Of a stretch of 64,000 nucleotides of DNA, positions 46,610 through 57,436 are shown in pieces. A program made the position numbers and the translations under genes. The notes beneath the pieces were generated by a model. That model ran no database searches. It was not told the origin of the DNA and saw nothing but the letters and a program-made list of their open reading frames with translations. Each line of letters starts with the position of its first letter. The stretch's first letter is position 1. The DNA comes from Caprella mutica (Eukaryota; Arthropoda; Malacostraca; Amphipoda; Caprellidae): the NCBI GenBank assembly GCA_947561585.1, contig CANNZV010001465.1:1-64000 (forward strand). The letters run 5' to 3'.

Positions 46610-47211
46610 ATAAGGGAAATGCAATCCAAGCAAATATTTTTATTGCCTTATTCAACGAGGCTAATGTTTCTTATCATTTTGCTGCAAACCGCATCGAATT
46701 TGGTAGCATATTTTTAATTTTATATGCTTTTAAGATTTTTATAATCAAAACTCTTCAAAACCTATTTTACTTCCGACTTACTAATTTAAGAAATTTTCAG
46801 CCTGAAGAAAAAGAATGTTCACCATTTGTTTTGATTGTCAACTAGGTATTAGGTTAAATAAATCCATTTAATATTTGTGTAAAGGTATAAAATTGAATGA
46901 ACTTATAATAGAAACGTTTATATACTTTGGGAAACAATTAATATCTAAAATAAAGGCCGAAAACGCATGGTTTGTTTATAAAATTCAAATTTGTAATGAA
47001 AACAAAGTGTACAATCTTCTTCTTGAGCATCAGATTAGTGATTCTCTCAATTGTTGCTCACAGAGTATTAAAAAACTTTAAAAACAAATTATTGTAAAAT
47101 ATTTACTGAACCGAATTGTATGCAGTTTGCAGAATAATGATGCTAGTCCTTAGTTCTATAATATTATGTTTTAAACTCATTTTTTTCCCGGAGCCTGGAG
47201 AGGACCTTTAA
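46610..47211 (-). mobile_element. TTAA-flanked MITE, copy 2
   Basis: A reverse copy of 1556-2144; the good end reads GGAGAGGACCTTTAA at 47197-47211. The other end is decayed. It lacks the insertion present in copy 3. A 114-bp internal piece (46930-47045) is repeated just outside at 47213-47325. Confidence 0.7.
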
Positions 47212-47212
47212 G

Positions 47213-47325
47213 AAATAATTAATATCTAAAATAATGGCCGAAAACGCATGGTTTGTTTATAAAATTCAAATTTGTAATCAAAACAAAGAGTGTACATCTT
47301 CTTCTTGAGCATCAGATTAGTGATT
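47213..47325 (+). repeat. Partial duplicate of MITE copy 2 interior
   Basis: Matches 46930-47045 closely, for example GGCCGAAAACGCATGGTTTG and CTTCTTCTTGAGCATCAGAT. It lies directly next to the 28-bp satellite, whose birth may have involved this duplication. Confidence 0.8.
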
Positions 47326-47331
47326 CGCTTA

Positions 47332-49643
47332 CAACACATGTGTACGCTTTCATTCATTAGAACACATGTGTACGCTTTCATTCATTAGAACACATGTGTA
47401 CGCTTTCATTCATTAGAACACATGTGTACGCTTTCATTCTTTAGAACACATGTGTACGCTTTCATTCATTAGAACACATGTGTACGCTTTCATTCATTAG
47501 AACACATGTGTACGCTTTCATTCATTAGAACACATGTGTACGCTTTCATTCATTAGAACACATGTGTACGCTTTCATTCATTAGAACACATGTGTACGCT
47601 TTCATTCATTAGAACACATGTGTACGCTTTCATTCATTAGAACACATGTGTACGCTTACATTCATTAGAACACATGTGTACGCTTACATTCATTACAACA
47701 CATGTGTACGCTTTCATTCATTAGAACACATGTGTACGCTTTCATTCATTACAACACATGTGAACGCTTTCATTCATTAGAACACATGTGTACGCTTTCA
47801 TTCATTACAACACATGTGTACGCTTTCATTCATTAGAACACATGTGTACGCTTTCATTCATTAGAACACATGTGTACGCTTTCATTCATTAGAACACATG
47901 TGTACGCTTTCATTCATTAGAACACATGTGCACGCTTTCATTCATTAGAACACATGTGTACGCTTACATTCATTAGAACACATGTGTACGCTTACATTCA
48001 TTACAACACATGTGTACGCTTTCATTCATTAGAACACATGTGTACGCTTTCATTCATTAGAACACATGTGTACGCTTTCATTCATTAGAACACATGTGTA
48101 CGCTCTCATTCATTAGAACACATGTGTACGCTTTCATTCATTAGAACACATGTGTACGCTTACATTCATTAGAACACATGTGTACGCTTACATTCATTAC
48201 AACACATGTGTACGCTTTCATTCATTACAACACATGTGTACGCTTTCATTCATTAGAACACATGTGTACGCTTTCATTCATTAGAACACATGTGTACGCT
48301 TTCATTCATTATAACACATGTGTACGCTTTCATTCATTATAACACATGTGTACGCTTTCATTCATTAGAACACATGCGAACGCTTTCATTCATTAGAACA
48401 CATGTGTACGCTTTCATTCATTAGAACACATGTGTACGCTTTCATTCATTAGAACACATGCGAACGCTTTCATTCATTAGAACACATGTGTACGCTTTCA
48501 TTCATTAGAACACATGTGTACACTTTCATTCATTATAACACATGTGAACGCTTTCATTCATTACAACACATGTGTACGCTTTCATTCATTACAACACATG
48601 TGTACGCTTTCATTCATTAGAACACATGTGTACGCTTTCATTCATTAGGTACGCTTTCAATCATTAGAACACATGTGTACGCTTTCATTCATTAGAACAC
48701 ATGTGTACGCTTTCATTCATTAGAACACATGTGTACACTTTCATTCATTATAACACATGTGAACGCTTTCATTCATTGCAACACATGTGTACGCTTTCAT
48801 TCATTAGAACACATGTGTACGCTTTCATTCATTAGAACACATGTGTACGGTTTCATTCATTAGAACACATGTGTACGCTTTCATTCATTAGAACACATGT
48901 GTACGCTTTCATTCATTAGAACACATGTGAACGCTTTCATTCACTAGAACACATGATTACGCTTTCATTCATTAGAACACATGTGTACGCTTTCATTCAT
49001 TAGAACACATGTGTACGTTTTCATTCATTAGAACACATGTGTACGCTTTCATTCATTAGAACACATGTGTACGGTTTCATTCATTAGAACACATGTTTAC
49101 GCTTTCATTCATTAGAACACATGTTTACGCTTTCATTCATTAGAACACATGTTTACGCTTTCATTCATTAGAACACATGTGAACGCTTTCATTCATTAGA
49201 ACACATGTTTACGCTTTCATTCATTAGAACACATGTGTACGGTTTCATTCATTAGAACACATGTTTACGCTTTCATTCATTAGAACACATGTGAACGCTT
49301 TCATTCATTAGAACACATGTGTACGCTTTCATTCATTAGAACACATGTTTACGCTTTCATTCATTAGAACACATGTGCACGCTTTCATTCATTAGAATAC
49401 ATGTGTACGCTTTCATTCATTAGAACACATGTGTACGCTTTCATTCATTAGAACACATGTGTACGCTTTCATTCATTAGAACACATGTGTACGCTTTCAT
49501 TCATTAGAACACATGTGTACGCTTTCATTCATTAGAACACATGTGCACGCTTTCATTCATTAGAACACATGTGTACGCTTTCATTCATTAGAACACATGT
49601 GTACGCTTTCATTCATTAGAACACATGTGTACGCTTTCATTAA
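47332..49643 (+). repeat. 28-bp satellite with ACACATGTGT palindrome
   Basis: About 82 units: ACACATGTGTACGCTTTCAT plus TCATTAGA. Variants (GCGAACG, GTTTACG, CTTACATT) are clustered in runs. One deletion at about 48647. No unique spacers, so it is not a CRISPR array. Confidence 0.97.
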
Positions 49644-49649
49644 GCACTA

Positions 49650-51360
49650 GTGGGACTATTTCGATTTAAAAAATGTTTAATATGCTTAGTCTACCTATAG
49701 CAATACTAAAAGGAGATTCTATTTTTTTTATTCACGAGCAAATTAAATCAGTATTTAAAGTGTTAAATAGGTAACTGCCTATTCTTTTTTATAGTAGCTA
49801 TTATTTATCGCGGCAAAGTCTGTGATATATCATTTAATGATTAATTTTGACATTTTAATGATATTAAATTAATTAAATGATAACAAAAACAGTTATCAAT
49901 CGGAAAATTAAACCTCAAATGACTACTTAGATAACTAACAAATTCTAGTAAGGTTAACTTTCACATTTTCAGGTATAAAAAATATATATAATATTTTTTA
50001 CAACAAATATTACTCTTACAGCAAATATTTCATTCTAATTTCGCAAATTTATTACCCATTATAATTTTATAAGAAAATGGTACATAATTTGAATTTTTCG
50101 ATAAGTAATATCATGATTATAGTCCGTTACACCAAGTAATCTGTTTTTCGATTAAAATCTTCTTAAATAGGAGTGTATTTGAGAGAGTAATCACCGCGTG
50201 CCTCTGCCAGTCACATTCTCTTCTGACTTTCAACTCTCACTAATAAGCTAATCTCCACCGGCATCACGTAGAGAAAATTAATGTACAGATGTTTGTATGA
50301 GCCTTTCATATTTTCAATTGGAATACGAATCAAATAAAGGACTAGTATTGAAGAACGTACTTTAATGCGAAGTGTGTGATCAATTGACTATGTTCCATTC
50401 ATTAGGAAATGTGACAGGTTTTCAATAATTAATGAATTAAATTTATCAAAAGGGCAGTAAGTTTTTGAACCATTTTTCTATATTATGAATAAATCGATAG
50501 AGGAGCATTAATTATGAAAGAAACTGATTTTTGGTAGATATAAAAATAGTTTGTAGATATTATGTTTATCAAATGGAAGACATTTCCTAGCACTAAACGC
50601 TGCCATTTTACTTAGCAACTTAAGTTCATCTTTGATTTATTGAAACTGTGTTTGTTTAATTAAGTAGTTAATCGATTAGAGAACATTTAAGAACATTTTA
50701 AATGCTACCTAACTCATGTATATAATATATAATGATAAAGTAGATACATGTACAAAATATTAGGCATACTCCTAATATGGCTTTCGAAATTATACAACCG
50801 AATGTGAAAAATTTACCCGAATATGAAATTGAATTTTCTACCTTTCTTGTCCTTTCTTTCTTTGTCCCTTTCCTTTCTTTCATGTCCTTCCTTTCTCGTT
50901 TCCTTTCTCTTTCTGCTCCTTTCACAGACAGTAATCCCTTCCTTGGACTGTACGTCTCTTCCCAAGGGTCGGCACGGACGTTTATTGAGACGGTGAGCGA
51001 CGGCCTGTATGATATTCTCTCTGTAGCATTCTTACTTACTACAAACTAGAATAAATAAATAGAACTGGTAACTAAAAGTCATTGTAATTATAAATTATTA
51101 GTAATTACATACAAAACTACTTGAGAAAAATTGAAGTTATTAATATATGTCAACTATTTTTAAGAAACTAAAAATATAAAATGTCTGATACTCTTAATAC
51201 CATTTATCTGTATTATAGTACACATTCGATATATCAAGCATTGCAGTGTGATGCACTTAGAAAGAGTATAGTGAGATTAGCAATTAGTTGCTTAGAGACA
51301 CTAAAGTGCATCGTACTGCAATGCTATCAGCTCCTCAAACACATGTCTAAGTATAACAAA
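49650..51360. other. AT-rich DNA between satellites
   Basis: No gene. 50838-50920 is CTTTC-rich, and the 90-aa frame over it is low complexity. 51181-51350 has words AGTATAGTGAG and GCAATTAGTTGC; nothing recognised. Confidence 0.45.
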
Positions 51361-51562
51361 TTGGTGACCGGAAGAATGTCCACAGAAAAAAAACTAACAG
51401 GAAAAATCCCACAGGAAAAAGCCCACAGGAAAAATCTCACAGGAAAAAGCCCACAGAAAAAGCTCACATAAAAAAGCCCAAAACTGTCTAATATTTAGCA
51501 TAAAGCCATAATGTAGTTTATTGTGTCCACTACTTTGTTGTACCGCACACTTCAAGATTGTA

Positions 51563-53239
51563 CTGTATAACTCCTCTATAGTGAACTTCAACTAGTTCAC
51601 TATAGAGAGTTTACTTCACTATAGAGAGTTTGCTTCACTATAGAGAGTTTACTTCACTATAGAGTTTACTTCACTATAGAGAGTTTACTTCACTATAGAG
51701 AGTTCATTTCACTATAGGGAGTTTACTTCACTATAGAGAGTTTACTTCACTATAGAGAGTTCACTTCACTAGAGAGAGTTTACTTCACTATAGAGAGTTT
51801 ACTTCACTATAGAGAGTTTACTTCACTATAGAGAGTTTACTTCACTATAGAGAGTTTACTTCACTATAGAGAGTTCACTTCACTATAGAGAGTTCACTTC
51901 ACTATAGAGAGTTTACTTCACTATAGAGAGTTTACTTCACTATAGAGAGTTTACTTCACTATAGAGAGTTTACTTCACTATAGAGAGTTCACTTCACTAT
52001 AGAGAGTTTACTTCACTATAGAGAGTTTACTTCACTATAGAGAGTTCACTTCACTATAGAGAGTTTACTTCACTATAGAGAGTTTACTTCACTATAGAGA
52101 GTTCACTTCACTATAGAGAGTTCACTTCACTATAGAGAGTTTACTTCACTATAGAGAGTTCACTTCACTATAGAGAGTTTACTTCACTATAGAGAGTTCA
52201 CTTCACTATAGAGAGTTTACTTCACTATAGAGAGTTCACTTCACTATAGAGAGTTCACTTCAGTATAGAGAGTTTACTTCACTATAGAGAGTTTACTTCA
52301 CTATAGAGAGTTCACTTCACTATAGAGAGTTCACTTCACTATAGAGAGTTTACTTCACTATAGAGAGTTTACTTCACTATAGAGAGTTTACTTCACTATA
52401 GAGAGTTTACTTCTTTATAGAGAGTTTACTTCACTATAGAGAGTTTACTTCACTATAGAGAGTTTACTTCACTATAGAGAGTTCACTTCACTATAGAGAG
52501 TTTACTTCACTATAGAGTTTACTTCACTATAGAGAGTTTACTTCACTATAGAGAGTTTACTTCACTATAGAGAGTTTACTTCACTATAGAGAGTTTACTT
52601 CACTATAGAGAGTTTACTTCACTATAGAGAGTTTACTTCACTATAGAGAGTTTACTTCACTATAGAGAGTTCACTTCACTATAGAGAGTTTACTTCACTA
52701 TAGAGAGTTTACTTCACTATAGAGAGTTTACTTCACTATAGAGAGTTCACTTCACTATAGAGAGTTTACTTCACTATAGAGAGTTTACTTCACTATAGAG
52801 AGTTTACTTCACTATAGAGAGTTTACTTCACTATAGAGAGTTTACTTCACTATAGAGAGTTTACTTCACTATAGAGAGTTTACTTCACTATAGAGAGTTC
52901 ACTTCACTATCGAAGAGTTAAGAAATTCATAGAAAACTGGCTCTTTTATGGCAGGCTGCACATTTTTTTTAATTCAATGTACAGGGTATTTCATTTTTAT
53001 TAACATTAAAAATTAGGATGGTTCACTACACATGACTTCATTATAGAGGAGTTACACTAGTAGAAATCCTCTATAGTGAACTACAACTAGTGTACTTTAT
53101 AGAAGTGCATGTAACACTGATAGTCATTTTATCACACACTAAACTAAATATGTTCACCGCACAGGCTAGTTCATTACTCAGGAGTCAATTAGTCAGCGTA
53201 GTTCACTATACAGGAGTTCATTATATAGGAGTTGTACTG
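51563..53239. mobile_element. pogo-like element with a satellite interior, in FB2 core
   Basis: The left end CTGTATAACTCCTCTATAGTG and the right end GGAGTTGTACTG (reverse complement CAGTACAACTCC) match the 159-bp MITE in the SERINC intron. TA lies on both sides (51561-51562, 53240-53241). Closing the gap restores the FB2 core. The interior is nearly all 19-bp satellite. Confidence 0.8.
51599..52912 (+). repeat. 19-bp satellite derived from the pogo-like terminus
   Basis: About 69 units of ACTTCACTATAGAGAGTTT, very uniform apart from TTT/TTC choice. The unit is the terminal sequence TTCACTATAGAGGAGTTT of the host element with one G lost. Confidence 0.96.
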
Positions 53240-53704
53240 TATAGTGACCTGGCAGGGAGGTCGGGAGGCGGTACGTCCCCCGATATACGTATATCTTATA
53301 TCTGTATAAAATGAATGATTTAAGTTTCACGTTTACTGTGGCCTGTTTTCCTTGTTGTCGTTTGTACCTGCGGTTTTTTCCGTGTGGGTATCTTTCATTG
53401 TGGGCAATTTTCTTTGTGGGCTTTTTCCTGTGTGGCCATTTTTCCTGTAGATTTTTTTTCTGTGGGCATCTTTCCGGCAACCCTCGAAATTATAGTTATG
53501 TCTAGATTTTTTCTGTCTAATTATTGTATCTTGGTCAAAACATTGATTTTGAATTGGGAATAAAAATATATGTTAATAAGAAGAAAAAAAACTGATTTTG
53601 GTTCCTTTTTGAAGTGAATTTTAATATTTTGAAAAAATCGAATTAATAATAATTTTGAATATGTGATGGAAATGTTAGTATTCCTTGAAAGCATCATTTT
53701 TCTC

Positions 53705-54797
53705 ACTATGCACACTGTGTTACATCACTCACAGTGTTATGACTTCATCACAGTGTGTTACATCACTCACAGTGTTATGACTTCATCACAGTGTGTTACA
53801 TCACTCACAGTGTTATGACTTCATCACAGTGTGTTACATCACTCACAGTGTTATGACTTCATCACACTGTGTTACATCACTCACAGTGTTATGACTTCAT
53901 CACAGTGTGTTACATCACTCACAGTGTTATGACTTCATCACAGTGTGTTACATCACTCACAGTGTTATGACTTCATCACAGTGTGTTACATCACTCACAG
54001 TGTTATGACTTCATCACAGTGTGTTACATCACTCACAGTGTTATGACTTCATCACACTGTGTTACATCACTCACAGTGTTATGACTTCAGCACACTGTGT
54101 GTGTTACATCACTCACAGTGTTATGTCTTCATCACACTGTGTTACATCACTCACAGTGTTATGACTTCATCACACTGTGTTACATCACTCACAGTGTTAT
54201 GACTTCAGCACACTGTGTTATATCACTCACAGTGTTATGTCTTCATCACACTGTGTTACATCACTCACAGTGTTATGTCTTCATCACACTGTGTTACATC
54301 ACTCACAGTGTTATGACTTCATCACACTGTGTTACATCACTCACAGTGTTATGACTTCATCACACTGTGTTACATCACTCACAGTGTTATGTCTTCATCA
54401 GAGTGTGTTACATCACTCACAGTGTTATGACTTCATCACACTGTGTTACATCACTCACAGTGTTATGACTTCATCAGAGTGTGTTACATCACTCACAGTG
54501 TTATGACTTCATCACACTGTGTTATATCACTCACAGTGTTATGACTTCATCACACTGTGTTACATCACTCACAGTGTTATGACTTCATCACACTGTGTTA
54601 TATCACTCACATTGTTATGACTTCATCACACTGTGTTACATCACTCACAGTGTTATGTCTTCATCACACTGTGTTACATCACTCACAGTGTTATGTCTTC
54701 ATCACACTGTGTTATATCACTCACATTGTTATGACTTCATCACACTGTGTTACATCACTCACAGTGTTATGTCTTCATCACACTGTGTTACATCACT
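53705..54797 (+). repeat. 38-bp satellite
   Basis: About 29 units containing ACATCACTCACAGTGTTATG then ACTTCATCACA; the first third has CACAGTGTGTT, the rest mostly CACTGTGTT (37 or 38 bp). Overlapping 80-109 aa frames are artefacts. Confidence 0.96.
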
Positions 54798-54884
54798 AAC
54801 TGATAGACTAGAGATGAACCTCTCCCACATTTTAAGTAGGTATAAATACTCTAACGCGTGACGTCACTAAGTCTCCTAGCAATA

Positions 54885-55890
54885 GTACATTGTCAAACAC
54901 TTCATCAAACTGTTTGTCTAATGTCTCGTACACACTGTCAAACACTTCGTCAAACTGTTTGTCTAATGTCTCGTACACACTGTCAAACACTTCGTCAAAC
55001 TGTTTTTTCTAATGTCTCGTACATACTGTCAAACACTTCGTCAAACTGTTTGTCTAATGTCTCGTACACACTGTCAAACACTTCGTCAAACTGTTTGTCT
55101 AATGTCTCGTACACACTGTCAAACACTTCATCAAACTGTTTGTCTAATGTCTCGTACACACTGTCAAACACTTCGTCAAACTGTTTGTCTAATGTCTCGT
55201 ACACACTGTCAAACACTTCGTCAAACTGTTTTTCTAATGTCTCGTACACACTGTCAAACACTTCGTCAAACTGTTTTTCTAATGTCTCGTACACACTGTC
55301 AAACACTTCATCAAACTGTTTGTCTAATGTCTCGTACACACTGTCAAACACTTCGTCAAACTGTTTGTCTAATGTCTCGTACACACTGTCAAACACTTCG
55401 TCAAACTGTTTTTCTAATGTCTCGTACATACTGTCAAACACTTCGTCAAACTGTTTGTCTAATGTCTCGTACACACTGTCAAACACTTCATCAAACTGTT
55501 TGTCTAATGTCTCGTACACACTGTCAAACACTTCGTCAAACTGTTTGTCTAATGTCTCGTACACACTGTCAAACACTTCGTCAAACTGTTTTTCTAATGT
55601 CTCGTACACACTGTCAAACACTTCGTCAAACTGTTTTTCTAATGTCTCGTACACACTGTCAAACACTTCGTCAAACTGTTTTGCTAATGTCTCGTACACA
55701 CTGTCAAACACTTCATCAAACTGTTTGTCTAATGTCTCGTACACACTGTCAAACACTTCGTCAAACTGTTTGTCTAATGTCTCGTACACACTGTCAAACA
55801 CTTCATCAAACTGTTTGTCTAATGTCTCGTACACACTGTTAAACACTTCGTCAAACTGTTTGTCTAATGTCTCGTACACACTGTCAAACT
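54885..55890 (+). repeat. 45-bp satellite
   Basis: About 22 units containing CACACTGTCAAACACTTCGT, CAAACTGTTTGTC and TAATGTCTCGTA. As 45 is a multiple of three and the unit lacks stops, three long frames stay open (377, 310 and 276 aa). No start context, splice sites or codon signal supports a gene. Confidence 0.96.
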
Positions 55891-55894
55891 GTTT

Positions 55895-56335
55895 GGTCAA
55901 ACTCAACCAGTATCTATCCAATCTCATGATGTTTGATAAACTGTTTGTTAAAACGTTAGTTAGATATCCAGGAATAGTAAATAAATTATAGGTAGTCTAT
56001 TTTACTATTTAGTTTAGTCAAGAAACAACTCGTATGCTTGATTGTATGTCAGAAGATATAGAAATAATAACCTTCATAAGACCAACCATTTTCTAACATT
56101 TTGGATCTTTTTATGCTCTCTATTTGATTGCTTGACAACAGGAATCTTAACGAGTTTGACAAAGTGTTTAAGGAAGTGTTTGACAGTGTGTACGGGCCAT
56201 TAGAGTCTCTGTGAAATGCAGGAAACAAACTCATCGGTAGTGAGGCCATAAAATGGAGATGTGGAGTCCTAACGATTTAATGTGGAGGGGGACAGCTTTT
56301 ACTGTCTCACGCTACTTCTATTTTATTGTATGTTC
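55895..56335. other. Spacer between satellites with one inverted 45-bp-type unit
   Basis: No gene. At 56154-56207 a single unit of the 44/45-bp family is present in reverse (GTTTGACAAAGTGTTTAAGG, GTTTGACAGTGTGTACGG). Confidence 0.7.
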
Positions 56336-56336
56336 T

Positions 56337-57080
56337 GTGTTAGCACCTTGTATGTACTGTGTTAGCACCTTGTATGTACTGTGTTAGCACCTTGTATGTA
56401 CTGTGTTAGCACCTTGTATGTACTGTATTAGCACTTTGTATGTACTGTGTTAGCACCTTGTATGTACTGTATTAGCACTTTGTATGTACTGTGTTAGAAC
56501 CTTGTATGTACTGTATTAGCACCTTGTATGTACTGTGTTAGCACCTTGTATGTACTGTATTAGCACCTTGTATGTACTGTGTTAGCACCTTGTATGTACT
56601 GTATTAGCACCTTGTATGTACTGTGTTAGCACCTTGTATGTACTGTATTAGCACTTTGTATGTACTGTGTTAGCACCTTGTATGTACTGTGTTAGCACCT
56701 TATATGTACTGTGTTAGCACCTTGTATGTACTGTGTTAGCACCTTGTATGTACTGTATTAGCACCTTGTATGTACTGTGTTAGCACCTTGTATGTACTGT
56801 ATTAGCACCTTGTATGTACTGTATTAGCACCTTGTATGTACTGTGTTAGCACTTTGTATGTACTGTATTAGCACCTTGTATGTACTGTGTTAGCACTTTG
56901 TATGTACTGTATTAGCACCTTGTATGTACTGTATTAGCACCTTGTATGTACTGTATTAGCACTTTGTATGTACTGTATTAGCACCTTGTATGTACTGTGT
57001 TAGCACTTTGTATGTACTGTATTAGCACTTTGTATGTACTGTATTAGCACCTTGTATGTACTGTATTAGCACTTTGTATG
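56337..57080 (+). repeat. 22-bp satellite
   Basis: About 34 units of GTTAGCACCTTGTATGTACT plus GT, alternating between TGTGTTAG and TGTATTAG forms and between CACC and CACT. Confidence 0.96.
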
Positions 57081-57434
57081 TTCTTCTTGGCTCTCGTGCC
57101 TGAATAAAAAAACTCTTTATAAGAGCATTTAAGTCGTTATTTAAAGGATCAGCCACATTATTCTTTTCCATTCAGGTAATTAAAATGTTATTCACTTATT
57201 GAGACCTGCTGAGGAAATAGTCCCTATGAATATATAAACACACAGAAGTACGTTTCTTCAAATTGAACAAAGATCTAATAGTTTAACTGTTTAAAAATTG
57301 ACTCAGTGCTCAAAGGTTAAACAATGTAGTGGGTCACAAACAAAATGACTACTGGAATACAGGTAAAGCTGGTACAACGCCCAGTACATGTACGGAAAAA
57401 TGTCTGCTATGCTATCAACATTCGCTGTAACGTC
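57081..57434. other. Spacer between satellites
   Basis: AT-rich, no gene or repeat recognised. Confidence 0.4.
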
Positions 57435-57436
57435 AC

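Larger units (their letters stand above)
51366..53479 (+). mobile_element. Foldback element FB2: shared core with CCCACAGGAAAAAG arms
   Basis: The left end GACCGGAAGAATGTCCACAG (51366) pairs with the right end, reversed GCCGGAAAGATGCCCACAG (to 53478). Arms are inverted short tandems on CCCACAGGAAAAA (left 51378-51475, right 53380-53470). The core is in two halves: 51511-51560 (GTAGTTTATTGTGTCC, TTGTTGTACCGCACACTTCA) and 53243-53290 (GTGACCTGGCAGGGAGG, GTCCCCCGATATAC), separated by the pogo-like insertion. Flanking duplication not clear. Confidence 0.8.

Noticed and set aside
47332..49643. CRISPR-like array of 28-bp repeats
   Set aside because: Direct tandem repeats with no unique spacers and no cas genes; the host is an animal.
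50777..51049. 90-aa frame
   Set aside because: Centre is a CTTTC-rich low-complexity tract; no homology pattern or splice context.
54858..55991. 377-aa and 310-aa frames on opposite strands with perfect 15-aa repeats
   Set aside because: They come from a 45-bp satellite unit without stop codons; all frames are open, there is no start or splice context, and the related 44/45-bp array is frame-shifted.
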